Part shown: in pieces, positions 1-6,533 of the stretch
How positions within the stretch are numbered: position 1 is the stretch's first letter
How the letters are laid out: every line of letters starts with the position of its first letter
Assembly: GCA_003552485.1 (NCBI GenBank)
Contig: PUMX01000297.1
Location: forward strand, 1-8,670
DNA length: 8,670 bases
DNA from: Candidatus Hydrogenedentota bacterium
GTDB taxonomy: Bacteria > Hydrogenedentota > Hydrogenedentia > Hydrogenedentales > SLHB01
Direction: 5' to 3'
The notes under the pieces: generated by a model
What the model was told of the DNA's origin: nothing
What the model saw: the letters and a program-made list of their open reading frames with translations, nothing else
Database searches by the model: none
Program-made: the position numbers and the translations under genes

Positions 1-791
1 CGGTTCGGCGTCATCGCCACCGGCTCGCTCCATTCACGGAAATCCTCCGAGGCTTCGCGGCTGATGCTGCGCAGCCGATCGGGCTCGGTAAAGGGGCGGG
101 AGTAGGCGACATAGCGTTCTTCCGCTTCGGACCAGAAGGAGACGTTCTGCGAATCGAAAGCGTGGCGGTGGCCTTCGGGAAAGGGGATGGCTTCGCCCAC
201 GCGCTCCCAATCGAGCCCATTGGGGGATACGAACGCGTGCAGCCCGCCACGCCGCTGCCCGTCTTCGGCACGGCGGGGATGACCCGCGAGCGCTTTGTAA
301 CGTTCGCTCTCGTCAACGTCCGCGCGCGTGTCAATAAAGGGCGAGAAATTGTGGAGATAGGGCGGCATATTGGCCAGAAGCACGTTGTTTTCACGCGAAC
401 CCGATATTTCGTATCGGCCAAGATCGGGGAACTCCCACTCGTGTCCGCACGCGCTTTCCGCGTACCGCACCAGCTCACCGGGATTGCCGCTGCGGCGGTC
501 CTCGCCGTCGTAATCCGGGTCCATTTCCCGCCAATAGGCGCGGTATTGGTCACCATCCTTGAGCACCGTGATGTAGTGACCGCTGGGTAGGGGTGAATCC
601 GCCAGGGGGAGCTTGACTGGATGGTGCAGCCGCATTTCGAGGCCGTGCATGTCTTCGATGAGATGATCGTCAACAAACAACTCAAGCCGTGAACCGATAT
701 CAATGGGCTCGGCAGCAACGGGCGCGGCGAACACGGCCGCCGTTGCGGCGATGACAGCCGCGCGCCCCATAACACGGATACGGGTCTTCAT
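1..791 (-). CDS. Secreted glycoside-hydrolase-like beta-propeller protein (partial)
   Basis: An open frame runs from the ATG at 791-789 without a stop to the window edge, giving 263 codons; the C-terminal part lies outside. The start has a strong GGAGGAG ribosome site 9 nt upstream. Residues 1-27 are a signal peptide: basic MKTRIR, an alanine/valine core, and a VAA cleavage site before EPIDIG. The mature protein begins with a GSRLELFVDDHLIEDM-like segment (about 33-48). It continues with repeated short beta-strand motifs such as YRAYWRE (83-89), GGLHAFVSPNGLDW (182-195) and FDSQNVSFWSEAEERYVAYSR (around 212-231). These motifs are typical of secreted five-bladed propeller proteins of planctomycetes and relatives, often annotated as GH32/GH43-like. 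I infer a periplasmic or extracellular glycan-related role; the substrate is unknown and the catalytic acids cannot be assigned. The pilin-like gene lies 120 nt upstream on the same strand, so co-transcription is possible. Confidence 0.8.
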   Translation of the reverse strand, partial: MKTRIRVMGRAAVIAATAAVFAAPVAAEPIDIGSRLELFVDDHLIEDMHGLEMRLHHPVKLPLADSPLPSGHYITVLKDGDQYRAYWREMDPDYDGEDRRSGNPGELVRYAESACGHEWEFPDLGRYEISGSRENNVLLANMPPYLHNFSPFIDTRADVDESERYKALAGHPRRAEDGQRRGGLHAFVSPNGLDWERVGEAIPFPEGHRHAFDSQNVSFWSEAEERYVAYSRPFTEPDRLRSISREASEDFREWSEPVAMTPN

Positions 792-911
792 GAGACACAA
801 CTCCTCCAATAGCCGTTGCAATTGCGGGTAAGGGCGCCGGCCAGTCCGGTGGGCCCGTCACAATGGCGTCCCCCCTACTGGATGATGCGCCGTTCAGCCT
901 GTCGTGATTGT

Positions 912-1832
912 CTATCCGCCGGGCAGCAGATCGTGCAGCACCGCGCTCGCCGGATCCATCGGGAAACCGGCGCCATACTCCATGGGCGCGACGCTTCCAT
1001 CCATGTACAACACATGGCCGGCCGGTCCCGGCCAGAAACCTTCGCCAAGATGATAAGCGCTTATGCGGCCGGTGGGATCCATGGCGCACCGGTCCCACAT
1101 AACGGGAACCTCCGCCGCCGCTTCCTCGCCGGGAAGCTCGCCCGCCAACGGATCCCCCAACCACCGATAAGCGCCGCGTTGCAGACGCAACAGCCGCTCC
1201 GCCGCAATCGGCGAGCCAAGTTGCGGCAGGGGCACGTCGCGTTCAGCGAATGCCGGGCCGAGCTGTTCATCCGCGATAGCCGGCAATTCTTCTGGGGCCA
1301 AAGCACCGGCTAACACGATGTCCGCGTCGCCTTGTTCACCGGCGCCTTCGAGCAGCGCGGCAAACAGCGTCGCGGCGTGGCCGGACTCGGTCAGCAGATA
1401 GCCCAGGTAGATGTAGTCCGGCGACACCAGCCGCGCCGGGTCTTGTTCGCCGGTATCCGGGTCGCGCCAAAGCCCGTCCGGCCCATCCAACATGGCCCGC
1501 TCATAGCGCGAGCCCGGACAGATGTGCTTGTCGAGTTCGCTCATATATTCGGGATACACCGCCGCGCCGAACGGAGTCGCGTGAAAGGGCATCTCGTCAT
1601 CGGCTGGCGTAATACCAGTGCGCGCAGTGTGGGCTATGGGCGGAAACGCGTTGCCGGGATCCTCGTGACTGTACATGCTGAAAACAACGGACCAACGCCG
1701 GAGATTCTCTTGACAGTTTAGCCGGTCCGTCTCGTGAATGACATACTGGATTCGCGGCAGCGCCAGAAGCACGAGGACGGTCAACACCAAGACTACCAGC
1801 AGCAACTCTCGCCAACGAACGCGGACCGGCAT
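912..1832 (-). CDS. Pseudopilin-like protein with H-X9-DG-type C-terminus
   Basis: 306 residues; the ATG at 1832 follows GAGGAA at about 10 nt spacing. The N-terminus is one long hydrophobic helix (residues 10-27, LLLVVLVLTVLVLLALPR). After it comes RLNCQENLRRWSVVFSMYSHE (around 37-57), which matches the conserved CQNNLKQ-type segment following the pilin helix in the large DUF1559/H-X9-DG families. Near the C-terminus, GHVLYMDGSV (272-281) corresponds to the family's NVLFADGHV-like signature. Family members are type II-secretion or pilin-like surface proteins, abundant in Planctomycetes, Lentisphaerae, Verrucomicrobia and Hydrogenedentes, mostly of unknown role. Oddities: there is no glycine-phenylalanine prepilin-peptidase site before the helix, although a glutamate (E9) sits where pilin E5 would be. 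The spacing from His261 to Asp278-Gly279 is 16 residues rather than 9. The protein probably stays membrane-anchored with a periplasmic domain. The function is not known. Confidence 0.75.
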   Translation of the reverse strand: MPVRVRWRELLLVVLVLTVLVLLALPRIQYVIHETDRLNCQENLRRWSVVFSMYSHEDPGNAFPPIAHTARTGITPADDEMPFHATPFGAAVYPEYMSELDKHICPGSRYERAMLDGPDGLWRDPDTGEQDPARLVSPDYIYLGYLLTESGHAATLFAALLEGAGEQGDADIVLAGALAPEELPAIADEQLGPAFAERDVPLPQLGSPIAAERLLRLQRGAYRWLGDPLAGELPGEEAAAEVPVMWDRCAMDPTGRISAYHLGEGFWPGPAGHVLYMDGSVAPMEYGAGFPMDPASAVLHDLLPGG

Positions 1833-1942
1833 AAGAGCGATTCCTCACTAGGTTCATGTTTCCACTTTGCAAGGGGGATCTTGGCAGGTTGACGAAGGGA
1901 ATTCCAATTCTTCAGACGGGTTCCGTGGAAATGTAAAGCCGC

Positions 1943-1972
1943 GAGCGGGATGGAACCCGCCTCATCCCGCTC
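1943..1972 (-). terminator. Probable nrfHA transcription terminator
   Basis: A perfect 10-bp inverted repeat (GAGCGGGATG / CATCCCGCTC) with a 10-nt loop lies about 30 nt past the nrfA stop codon. Read on the minus strand it is followed by a moderately T-rich stretch (GCGGCTTTACATTTCC). The T tract is weaker than in a textbook intrinsic terminator, but stem strength and position fit an end of the nrf transcript. This would place the downstream pilin-like gene in its own unit or under partial read-through. Confidence 0.5.
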
Positions 1973-2002
1973 ATCAGCTATCGAGGTTCTAAGCGTAATG
2001 GA

Positions 2003-3556
2003 CTAACGCCTTGCGTGGGATTCAGAGGTGGCTTCCTCATCCCCAGCGCCATCTTCGGCGCCATCGGCCTCGGGCGCTTCTTCGACGTCTTCTTCATCGG
2101 GCAGCCGGGGCGGCTCGGCTTCGAGCAACGCCTCGCGCGCGCGCTCCAGCAATTCGACCGACGCCTCGTCGCGCAGGGCTCGTTGGCCGAAACGGGCATG
2201 ATTAATGGCCAGCGTTAGCACGCGCGCAGATTCCTGGGCCGCGTGGAAGCCCATCGAGTTCTCGGATTCAACGAAGTCCACATAGAACTGGGCTTTGCGG
2301 TGTTGCTCCCGGGCCAGCGCGAGCTCTTCATCGGTTGCGCCAGCCTCGCGGAAAACCGCCAGCTCATGGATAAGATCGACGACGGCGTCTATGGCGAGGT
2401 TGCGCAACTCGAAATGCCGGTCCTGAATACCGTGGGCGCGATCCAGCAGTTCCTCCTCGGACACGTTATGGCAGGTTTGACACGACGCCGCCACGTTCAA
2501 GAGCGGGCTGCGCACGTTGTGACTGCTAACTTTCATGGCGCCCACGCGTTCGTAGGGCATGTGACAATCGGCGCAAGATACGCCAGCGGCGGCATGGGTC
2601 CCTTGGTTCCACATCTCGAATTCGGGATGCTGAGTCTTGAGCGCGTTCGTCCCCGTCTTCTCATGGACCCAGTCCGTGAATTCGATGTCCTCGTAGTACT
2701 GAAGGATCTCGTCAGCGCGGATGCCATTGTCCCATGGATAGGTGAGCGCGCGCGTCTCCGCGTCGAAGTGATACGTCACATGACACTGCGCGCACACGAA
2801 TGAGCGCATCTCCTGCCGCGACGCGTCGCGATTGACATCGTAGTCCTCGATGCCCTGCGACTCCTTGTAGGCGCTGATGCCCCGCATGAAAGCGGGCCGC
2901 GTGATGCGCGGCGCCATGGTGTCGGGATCGTGGCAGTCAATGCAGCTCACGGGGTGTTCGACATATTCGACGGCCTCCTCGTAACGCATGGGATTGAGCA
3001 CATCAAACCCTTGCTGGATGTCGCCGTCGCCAAGTTCCAAATAAGCCGTGTACACCGACGAGTGGCAATGCAGGCAGTTGCCCTGCTGCGGAGCCACTTC
3101 CTGCCGCCGCGTGTGAATTTGATCCTCGAGCATGTACGCATGACCGCGGGCCTCGCGGAAGTCTTCGGCGAAGGGGTAGCCTGCGTACAGCGTCACCAGC
3201 CGCGGATCTTCCTCGAGCCGTGATTGCGCCACTATACTGCGCGGATCAGCCTCGTCCGGGGTGCGGGGAATGGCTTCGCTGCCGCCGTGGCGGGTGCGCT
3301 CCATATCTACTGTGCGCCTGTAGGAATCATACTGATGCGGCCAGTTCTGCCCCCACACGGCGGGATCGTCCGTATAATCGTCGATCTCGACAACGCGCAG
3401 GAATGGCTGCTCGGCTTCACGCTGCCGCTCGAAGATATTCACCAGGAGCGCTGTCACCCCAATAGCGATGACGGCCACGACAACCGCCGTCACAGCGACG
3501 GTCGCGAAAAAGCGTCTGTAAGATACTGCCGCTGGCTGGTTACCTTGCTCGCTCAT
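2003..3556 (-). CDS. nrfA: Ammonia-forming cytochrome c nitrite reductase, catalytic subunit (CXXCH type)
   Basis: 517 residues; the ATG has GGAGGA 8 nt upstream. NrfA is the periplasmic pentahaem enzyme that reduces nitrite to ammonium with six electrons. Residues 15-40 form an uncleaved-looking signal anchor. Five haem motifs are visible: CLHCH 161-165, CIDCH 205-209, CAQCH 255-259, CADCH 328-332 and CQTCH 359-363. The first, the active-site haem, is CXXCK in the E. coli type but CXXCH here, as in a known NrfA subclass that needs no special haem lyase. The catalytic set is recognisable: Arg150/151 before haem 1, Tyr262 after haem 3, and KTQHPEFEMW (307-316) carrying Lys, Gln and catalytic His310. 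SHNVRSPLLN (345-354) and VESENSMGFHAAQESARVL (429-447) are family hallmarks. The position of the calcium-binding Glu next to Tyr262 holds Thr261. The C-terminus carries an acidic tail (about 481-517) not usual for NrfA. nrfH lies 39 nt upstream. Confidence 0.96.
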   Translation of the reverse strand: MSEQGNQPAAVSYRRFFATVAVTAVVVAVIAIGVTALLVNIFERQREAEQPFLRVVEIDDYTDDPAVWGQNWPHQYDSYRRTVDMERTRHGGSEAIPRTPDEADPRSIVAQSRLEEDPRLVTLYAGYPFAEDFREARGHAYMLEDQIHTRRQEVAPQQGNCLHCHSSVYTAYLELGDGDIQQGFDVLNPMRYEEAVEYVEHPVSCIDCHDPDTMAPRITRPAFMRGISAYKESQGIEDYDVNRDASRQEMRSFVCAQCHVTYHFDAETRALTYPWDNGIRADEILQYYEDIEFTDWVHEKTGTNALKTQHPEFEMWNQGTHAAAGVSCADCHMPYERVGAMKVSSHNVRSPLLNVAASCQTCHNVSEEELLDRAHGIQDRHFELRNLAIDAVVDLIHELAVFREAGATDEELALAREQHRKAQFYVDFVESENSMGFHAAQESARVLTLAINHARFGQRALRDEASVELLERAREALLEAEPPRLPDEEDVEEAPEADGAEDGAGDEEATSESHARR

Positions 3557-3595
3557 AGCAACCGTCCTCCGCTGTTTTCTGCGGCGCCGTCGGGC

Positions 3596-4066
3596 TCAGC
3601 GCAAATGGCCTACGGAATCATGGCACCGAATACACGACCTAGGCTCCCCGTTGGCGGGGATCATGTCAATCTGATGAACGACTGATTCGTGGCACCGCCG
3701 GCAACTCTGTTCAGTAATCCGCCGGTTCCATTCCTTGATTTGGATGGGTTCGTGAAAATCCCCCGTCGTGAACGCCACGGAATGATTCCATCCGTTGATA
3801 GCTTTCACGAACTGCTTGGAGAAGAAGCCTTCCGTGGTGTGACAGTCATTGCATGTGGCCACGTGGCGGTGGCTGGATTTCAGCCATGCGTCGTAATGGC
3901 CTTGCATCACGTGACAATTGGCGCACGTGGCCGGGTCGTCACCCAGATAAGACGTACCTTTGGCGTAATGGAAGGTGTAACTGCCGACGCCCGCCGCAAT
4001 TCCCACCAGCACGCCCAAGCCAAGTCCGAACACGCCGATAAGCCTCTGCAGCCCAGCCACTTCCAT
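3596..4066 (-). CDS. nrfH: Cytochrome c nitrite reductase small subunit, quinol dehydrogenase
   Basis: 156 residues from the ATG at 4066. NrfH belongs to the NapC/NirT family: a membrane-anchored tetrahaem cytochrome that oxidises menaquinol and hands electrons to NrfA. Residues 8-31 form the single membrane helix, followed by the family segment AKGTSYLGDDPATCANCHVM. Four haem motifs are seen: CANCH 48-52, CNDCH 72-76, CRRCH 122-126 and CIRCH 145-149. The first is followed by V-M, the CXXCHXM arrangement whose Met54 is the haem 1 axial ligand in characterised NrfH. YDAWLKSSHRHVATCNDCHT is highly typical. The frame stays open upstream to an ATG at 4201, which would give 201 residues. That start is rejected because 4066 has a GGGGAGA ribosome site, gives the normal NrfH length, and lies downstream of a good promoter sited inside the longer frame. 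It forms a two-gene unit with nrfA; the final Cys-rich portion is complete. Confidence 0.95.
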   Translation of the reverse strand: MEVAGLQRLIGVFGLGLGVLVGIAAGVGSYTFHYAKGTSYLGDDPATCANCHVMQGHYDAWLKSSHRHVATCNDCHTTEGFFSKQFVKAINGWNHSVAFTTGDFHEPIQIKEWNRRITEQSCRRCHESVVHQIDMIPANGEPRSCIRCHDSVGHLR

Positions 4067-4073
4067 GGCGGCG

Positions 4074-4080
4074 TCTCCCC
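4074..4080 (-). promoter_or_regulatory. Ribosome binding site deciding the nrfH start
   Basis: GGGGAGA on the minus strand lies 7 nt before the ATG at 4066. The other in-frame ATGs, at 4201, 4111 and 4096, have no comparable purine-rich site at a usable distance, so this site fixes the shorter NrfH. Confidence 0.7.
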
Positions 4081-4118
4081 ATAGGTCGTTCAACATCCCG
4101 GCCACCGACATCAATTGC

Positions 4119-4147
4119 AGTGTAGAGGAACCGTGGCTTGTCGTCAA
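4119..4147 (-). promoter_or_regulatory. Sigma70-type promoter of nrfHA
   Basis: On the minus strand the -35 TTGACG (4142-4147) is separated by exactly 17 nt from the -10 TACACT (4119-4124). Initiation would fall near 4112, leaving a leader of about 45 nt before the nrfH ATG. Immediately upstream of the -35 lies an AT-rich palindrome, CAAATTTG (4148-4155), a possible activator or repressor contact point. No clear FNR-type TTGAT-N4-ATCAA box is seen. Confidence 0.65.
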
Positions 4148-4201
4148 CAAATTTGATTGCGAATGGGGCTCAACGTCGCGCGGATGATTAGGAATCTCCA
4201 T

Positions 4202-4337
4202 GGTTGCTGTAGCAATTTTTCGCCCCCAGCCTTTCGATACTGGAAGACCGAGTATTCAAAGACGTGACGGCGATTACGCGGATCGCGCGGTCATGGTGCT
4301 TAGGGTATGTGATGCACGAGATCATTGGGAGTGTTGA
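4202..4337. other. Divergent intergenic region, no clear promoter for the plus-strand genes
   Basis: This gap lies between the upstream end of the nrf regulatory region and the plus-strand cassette. It holds a short imperfect inverted repeat, TTGCT-GT-AGCAA (4204-4215), followed by five Ts, and the GGGAG ribosome site (4328-4332) of the next gene. I could not find a convincing -35/-10 pair on the plus strand. Confidence 0.4.
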
Positions 4338-4811
4338 ATGACTACTGAAAGCGTGTCGCAAGCTCCGCCGGACGCATTGGTCCAAGGCGCTCTGTGTAAA
4401 CCCGAAGACGACGCGTTCATGGAGGCATTGCGCAGCGGCATAAGAGAGGTGTGCGCTGCAAACGGCGCGTCGTTTACGCCGCTGCTTGCCCTGCGTATCG
4501 AAGATCTCGTGTTGGCTTCATTGGCGTTGCGCCGCGTGCTTGACGGCTTCGCCGTTCAGGACACGGAGTTGACCCCCGCGGATCACGAGTTGCTGAACAA
4601 GGCAATAGAAAGGAGGCGCAAGGCGGTGCGTGAAATTGAAGACGCGTGCCAACGTGCGGGAACGCCGTTGGAACAAGGACTGGCTGACGAGATGGCGCCG
4701 CTTATCGCAAAAGCGGACGGTGTGCTCGAGGACGCGCTTGCCTTCGAACAACACAAACACGCGAAGAACAATGGCGCGAAGACGGAGGTTCATGGACAAG
4801 CCGAAGAGTGA
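4338..4811 (+). CDS. Small helical protein upstream of terminase; possible small terminase subunit
   Basis: 157 residues; the ATG follows GGGAG at 6 nt spacing, so translation is well supported. I do not recognise a conserved domain. The protein is hydrophilic, with no signal peptide or membrane segment. It looks largely alpha-helical: an amphipathic stretch around residues 25-75 (RIEDLVLASLALRRVL at about 53-68) and a charged helix around 85-108 (LLNKAIERRRKAVREIEDAC). The last 20 residues are polar and probably disordered. Its size, helical charge pattern and position 33 nt ahead of a large terminase subunit fit a small terminase subunit, which recognises DNA and regulates the motor. That assignment rests on context only: no DNA-binding helix-turn-helix is evident. 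It is probably co-transcribed with the terminase. Confidence 0.65.
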   Translation: MTTESVSQAPPDALVQGALCKPEDDAFMEALRSGIREVCAANGASFTPLLALRIEDLVLASLALRRVLDGFAVQDTELTPADHELLNKAIERRRKAVREIEDACQRAGTPLEQGLADEMAPLIAKADGVLEDALAFEQHKHAKNNGAKTEVHGQAEE

Positions 4812-4844
4812 CGGCGCCGTTGCGGAAGCAAGGACGTCCCGTTT

Positions 4845-6317
4845 ATGAGCCTGCCGTGGAACGTGCGCCGGGCGCGGAACCAGCTACGCCGGCGCGGCTT
4901 CAGCAATGAGGAGATTGACCGCTGGCTGGCGTTGCACCGGCGCTCGCAATTCGCCGGGGCGCATCTCACGGGACCGCGCGGCGAGCCGTGGCGTGTGCGG
5001 GATTATCAATGGGCGTCGCTAGAATCACTGGCCCGGCGCAAGACGCATTGTGACGGGCGCGACGTGGGTAAGACGGCGGAGATCGAGATTATCGCCGCTT
5101 GGGCCATGGCGGCCTGGCCGAACCGGCAGATGCTCATCGCCACCCAGTGCGAGAATCACTTGTTCCCCCTTATGCAGCGTTTGATCCACCGGTTTCAGAC
5201 GACTGAAGCCCTGGCCCCGAGTTTGGCGGAGCTGAAGCGCAGTCCATCGTGGTTCCTACGGTTCACCAATGGATTCGTATTGTGGGGACGGATTGCCGGT
5301 CCTCATGGAATGAACTTCCAAGGCCTGCACGTGGACTGGCAGATCGTGGACGAGGCCCAGGAGATGACGGAAACCGCTTGGTCCGAATTGTTCCAATCGC
5401 TAAACGGCGGCGGCTGGCGCTGGGTGTACGGCGTGCCCAATGGTTTGCGGAACACGTTTCACCGGATGACGCACATGCCGGACGCCGAACAGTACAACTG
5501 GCCGTCTTCGCTGAATCCCGAATTCACGCCGGAGAAGGATGCGGAACTGGCGCGGCTCTACGGCGGACGCGATTCGCCGGGCTACGTGCACCGCGTGTTG
5601 GGTCAGCACGGCGCGCCCGCCCAAGCCGTGTTCAACCTTGAGGACTACCTGGCGTGCGTCAGCGTGGAACCAGATTTTCACGAGGCGAAGCTCGGTGAAG
5701 GCGAAGCCTATGAGCCTCCGACCAATATTGCGGAGGGAACGCACTACCTGGGCTGCGATCTCGGCTACGCACGCGATCCCTCGGAGTTCGTGGTGTACCG
5801 AACCGACGGACCTTATCTCGTCAACGTTGCCCGCGTCCATCTGCGCGGCGTGAACTACGTGCGCCAACAGCAAATCATTGAGGCGCTTGACGCAGCGTAC
5901 GGCTTCGACGCCATCGGCATCGACTGCGGCAACAACGGGCGAGCGATGGCGCACCGGCTGATGAGTCTGGGCGCGGATTGGTGCGCGCGCATGCACGCCT
6001 TCGAATTCGGCAGCGTAATCGAACTCGAACCTTTACCCGACGGGACGCCGCAGCGGCGCGTGGTGAAGGAAGTAATGACGGAGCTGCTCGAGCGGCATAT
6101 GGCCGAAAGGACCATCCGGTTTCCGCCGTTGCCGGACCGGGAGACGCAGTATGCGGGGCACACTTACCACCATGGCGCCGCTGGGCGGATCATCTATGAG
6201 AAAGGCGACGATCATCTTATCGACGCGGACCGTTGCGCGGTGTTGGCTCATCACTTGGCCGTTCACCAGCACGGCTCGGCGCCGCCGCCGCCAAGGCCCC
6301 GCGTAGTGGGATTTTAG
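4845..6317 (+). CDS. Phage-type terminase large subunit (DNA-packaging ATPase-nuclease)
   Basis: 490 residues; the ATG has AAGGA 10 nt upstream. Both terminase modules are visible. The ATPase half has an adenine/Q-like region before Walker A (WRVRDYQWASLESLAR, 49-64), a terminase-style Walker A GRDVGKT (71-77), Walker B IVDEAQ (167-172) with Asp169/Glu170, and a coupling motif VYGVPNG (194-200). The RNase H-like nuclease half has three acidic positions: Asp305 in CDLGYARDPSEF, Asp360 in GIDCGNNG, and Asp460/Asp462 in HLIDADRC. All key residues look intact, so the protein could be active. Normally such a subunit drives DNA into a phage capsid and cuts concatemers. The C-terminus ends in a proline-rich tail (480-486). 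No portal, protease or capsid gene follows; the next gene is convergent. The start is also plausible for an N-terminal helical pair (6-33) rich in Arg. Confidence 0.88.
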   Translation: MSLPWNVRRARNQLRRRGFSNEEIDRWLALHRRSQFAGAHLTGPRGEPWRVRDYQWASLESLARRKTHCDGRDVGKTAEIEIIAAWAMAAWPNRQMLIATQCENHLFPLMQRLIHRFQTTEALAPSLAELKRSPSWFLRFTNGFVLWGRIAGPHGMNFQGLHVDWQIVDEAQEMTETAWSELFQSLNGGGWRWVYGVPNGLRNTFHRMTHMPDAEQYNWPSSLNPEFTPEKDAELARLYGGRDSPGYVHRVLGQHGAPAQAVFNLEDYLACVSVEPDFHEAKLGEGEAYEPPTNIAEGTHYLGCDLGYARDPSEFVVYRTDGPYLVNVARVHLRGVNYVRQQQIIEALDAAYGFDAIGIDCGNNGRAMAHRLMSLGADWCARMHAFEFGSVIELEPLPDGTPQRRVVKEVMTELLERHMAERTIRFPPLPDRETQYAGHTYHHGAAGRIIYEKGDDHLIDADRCAVLAHHLAVHQHGSAPPPPRPRVVGF

Positions 6318-6438
6318 GTTTCCCCCTGGCGTGGGTCGTCACTGGAGGGAGATTGTCGACTATCGCGAAACATGCGGATATATCCCAAAGAGCAATTGAC
6401 CGGCGCGCGTTGGGAAAGAGAAAAGAGGCGAACACAAA

Positions 6439-6481
6439 GCCGCGCCCCCGCGGCTATATGCTAGCCACGGGGGCGCGCGGC
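6439..6481 (-). terminator. Strong hairpin terminator between convergent genes
   Basis: A GC-rich inverted repeat pairs arms 6439-6455 and 6463-6481 (17 against 19 nt, one 2-nt bulge, one wobble) around a 7-nt loop. On the minus strand it is followed by TTTGTGTTCGCCTCTTTT, so it most likely terminates the outer-membrane protein transcript. On the plus strand no T tract follows, although the stem alone could slow read-through from the terminase. The rest of the gap (6318-6438) shows nothing recognisable. Confidence 0.65.
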
Positions 6482-6501
6482 GTTACGTTACGACTAACTC
6501 A

Positions 6502-6533
6502 GTCTGTCTAACCAAAAGGTTAGAAGGACAGAC
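6502..6533 (-). repeat. Small inverted repeat spanning the barrel gene stop codon
   Basis: Outer arms GTCTGTC (6502-6508) and GACAGAC (6527-6533) and inner arms TAACC (6509-6513) and GGTTA (6518-6522) pair around AAAA. A 4-nt bulge (6523-6526) lies on one side. The stop codon of the outer-membrane protein gene is in the stem. It may protect the mRNA 3' end; it lacks a T tract. Confidence 0.4.

Noticed and set aside
11..775. Minus-strand 254-residue open frame at the left edge
   Set aside because: Its product is Arg/Ser/Pro-rich low-complexity sequence typical of a wrong frame. The overlapping frame starting at 791 carries the signal peptide and family motifs.
840..862. GGGCCCACC...TGGCC hairpin between the pilin-like and propeller genes as a terminator
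   Set aside because: The stem is short and imperfect and no T tract follows on either strand.
1833..1872. Promoter for the pilin-like gene (TTGCAA-16-TAGTGA)
   Set aside because: The -10 match is poor and the spacing non-optimal; no convincing promoter could be assigned in 1833-1942.
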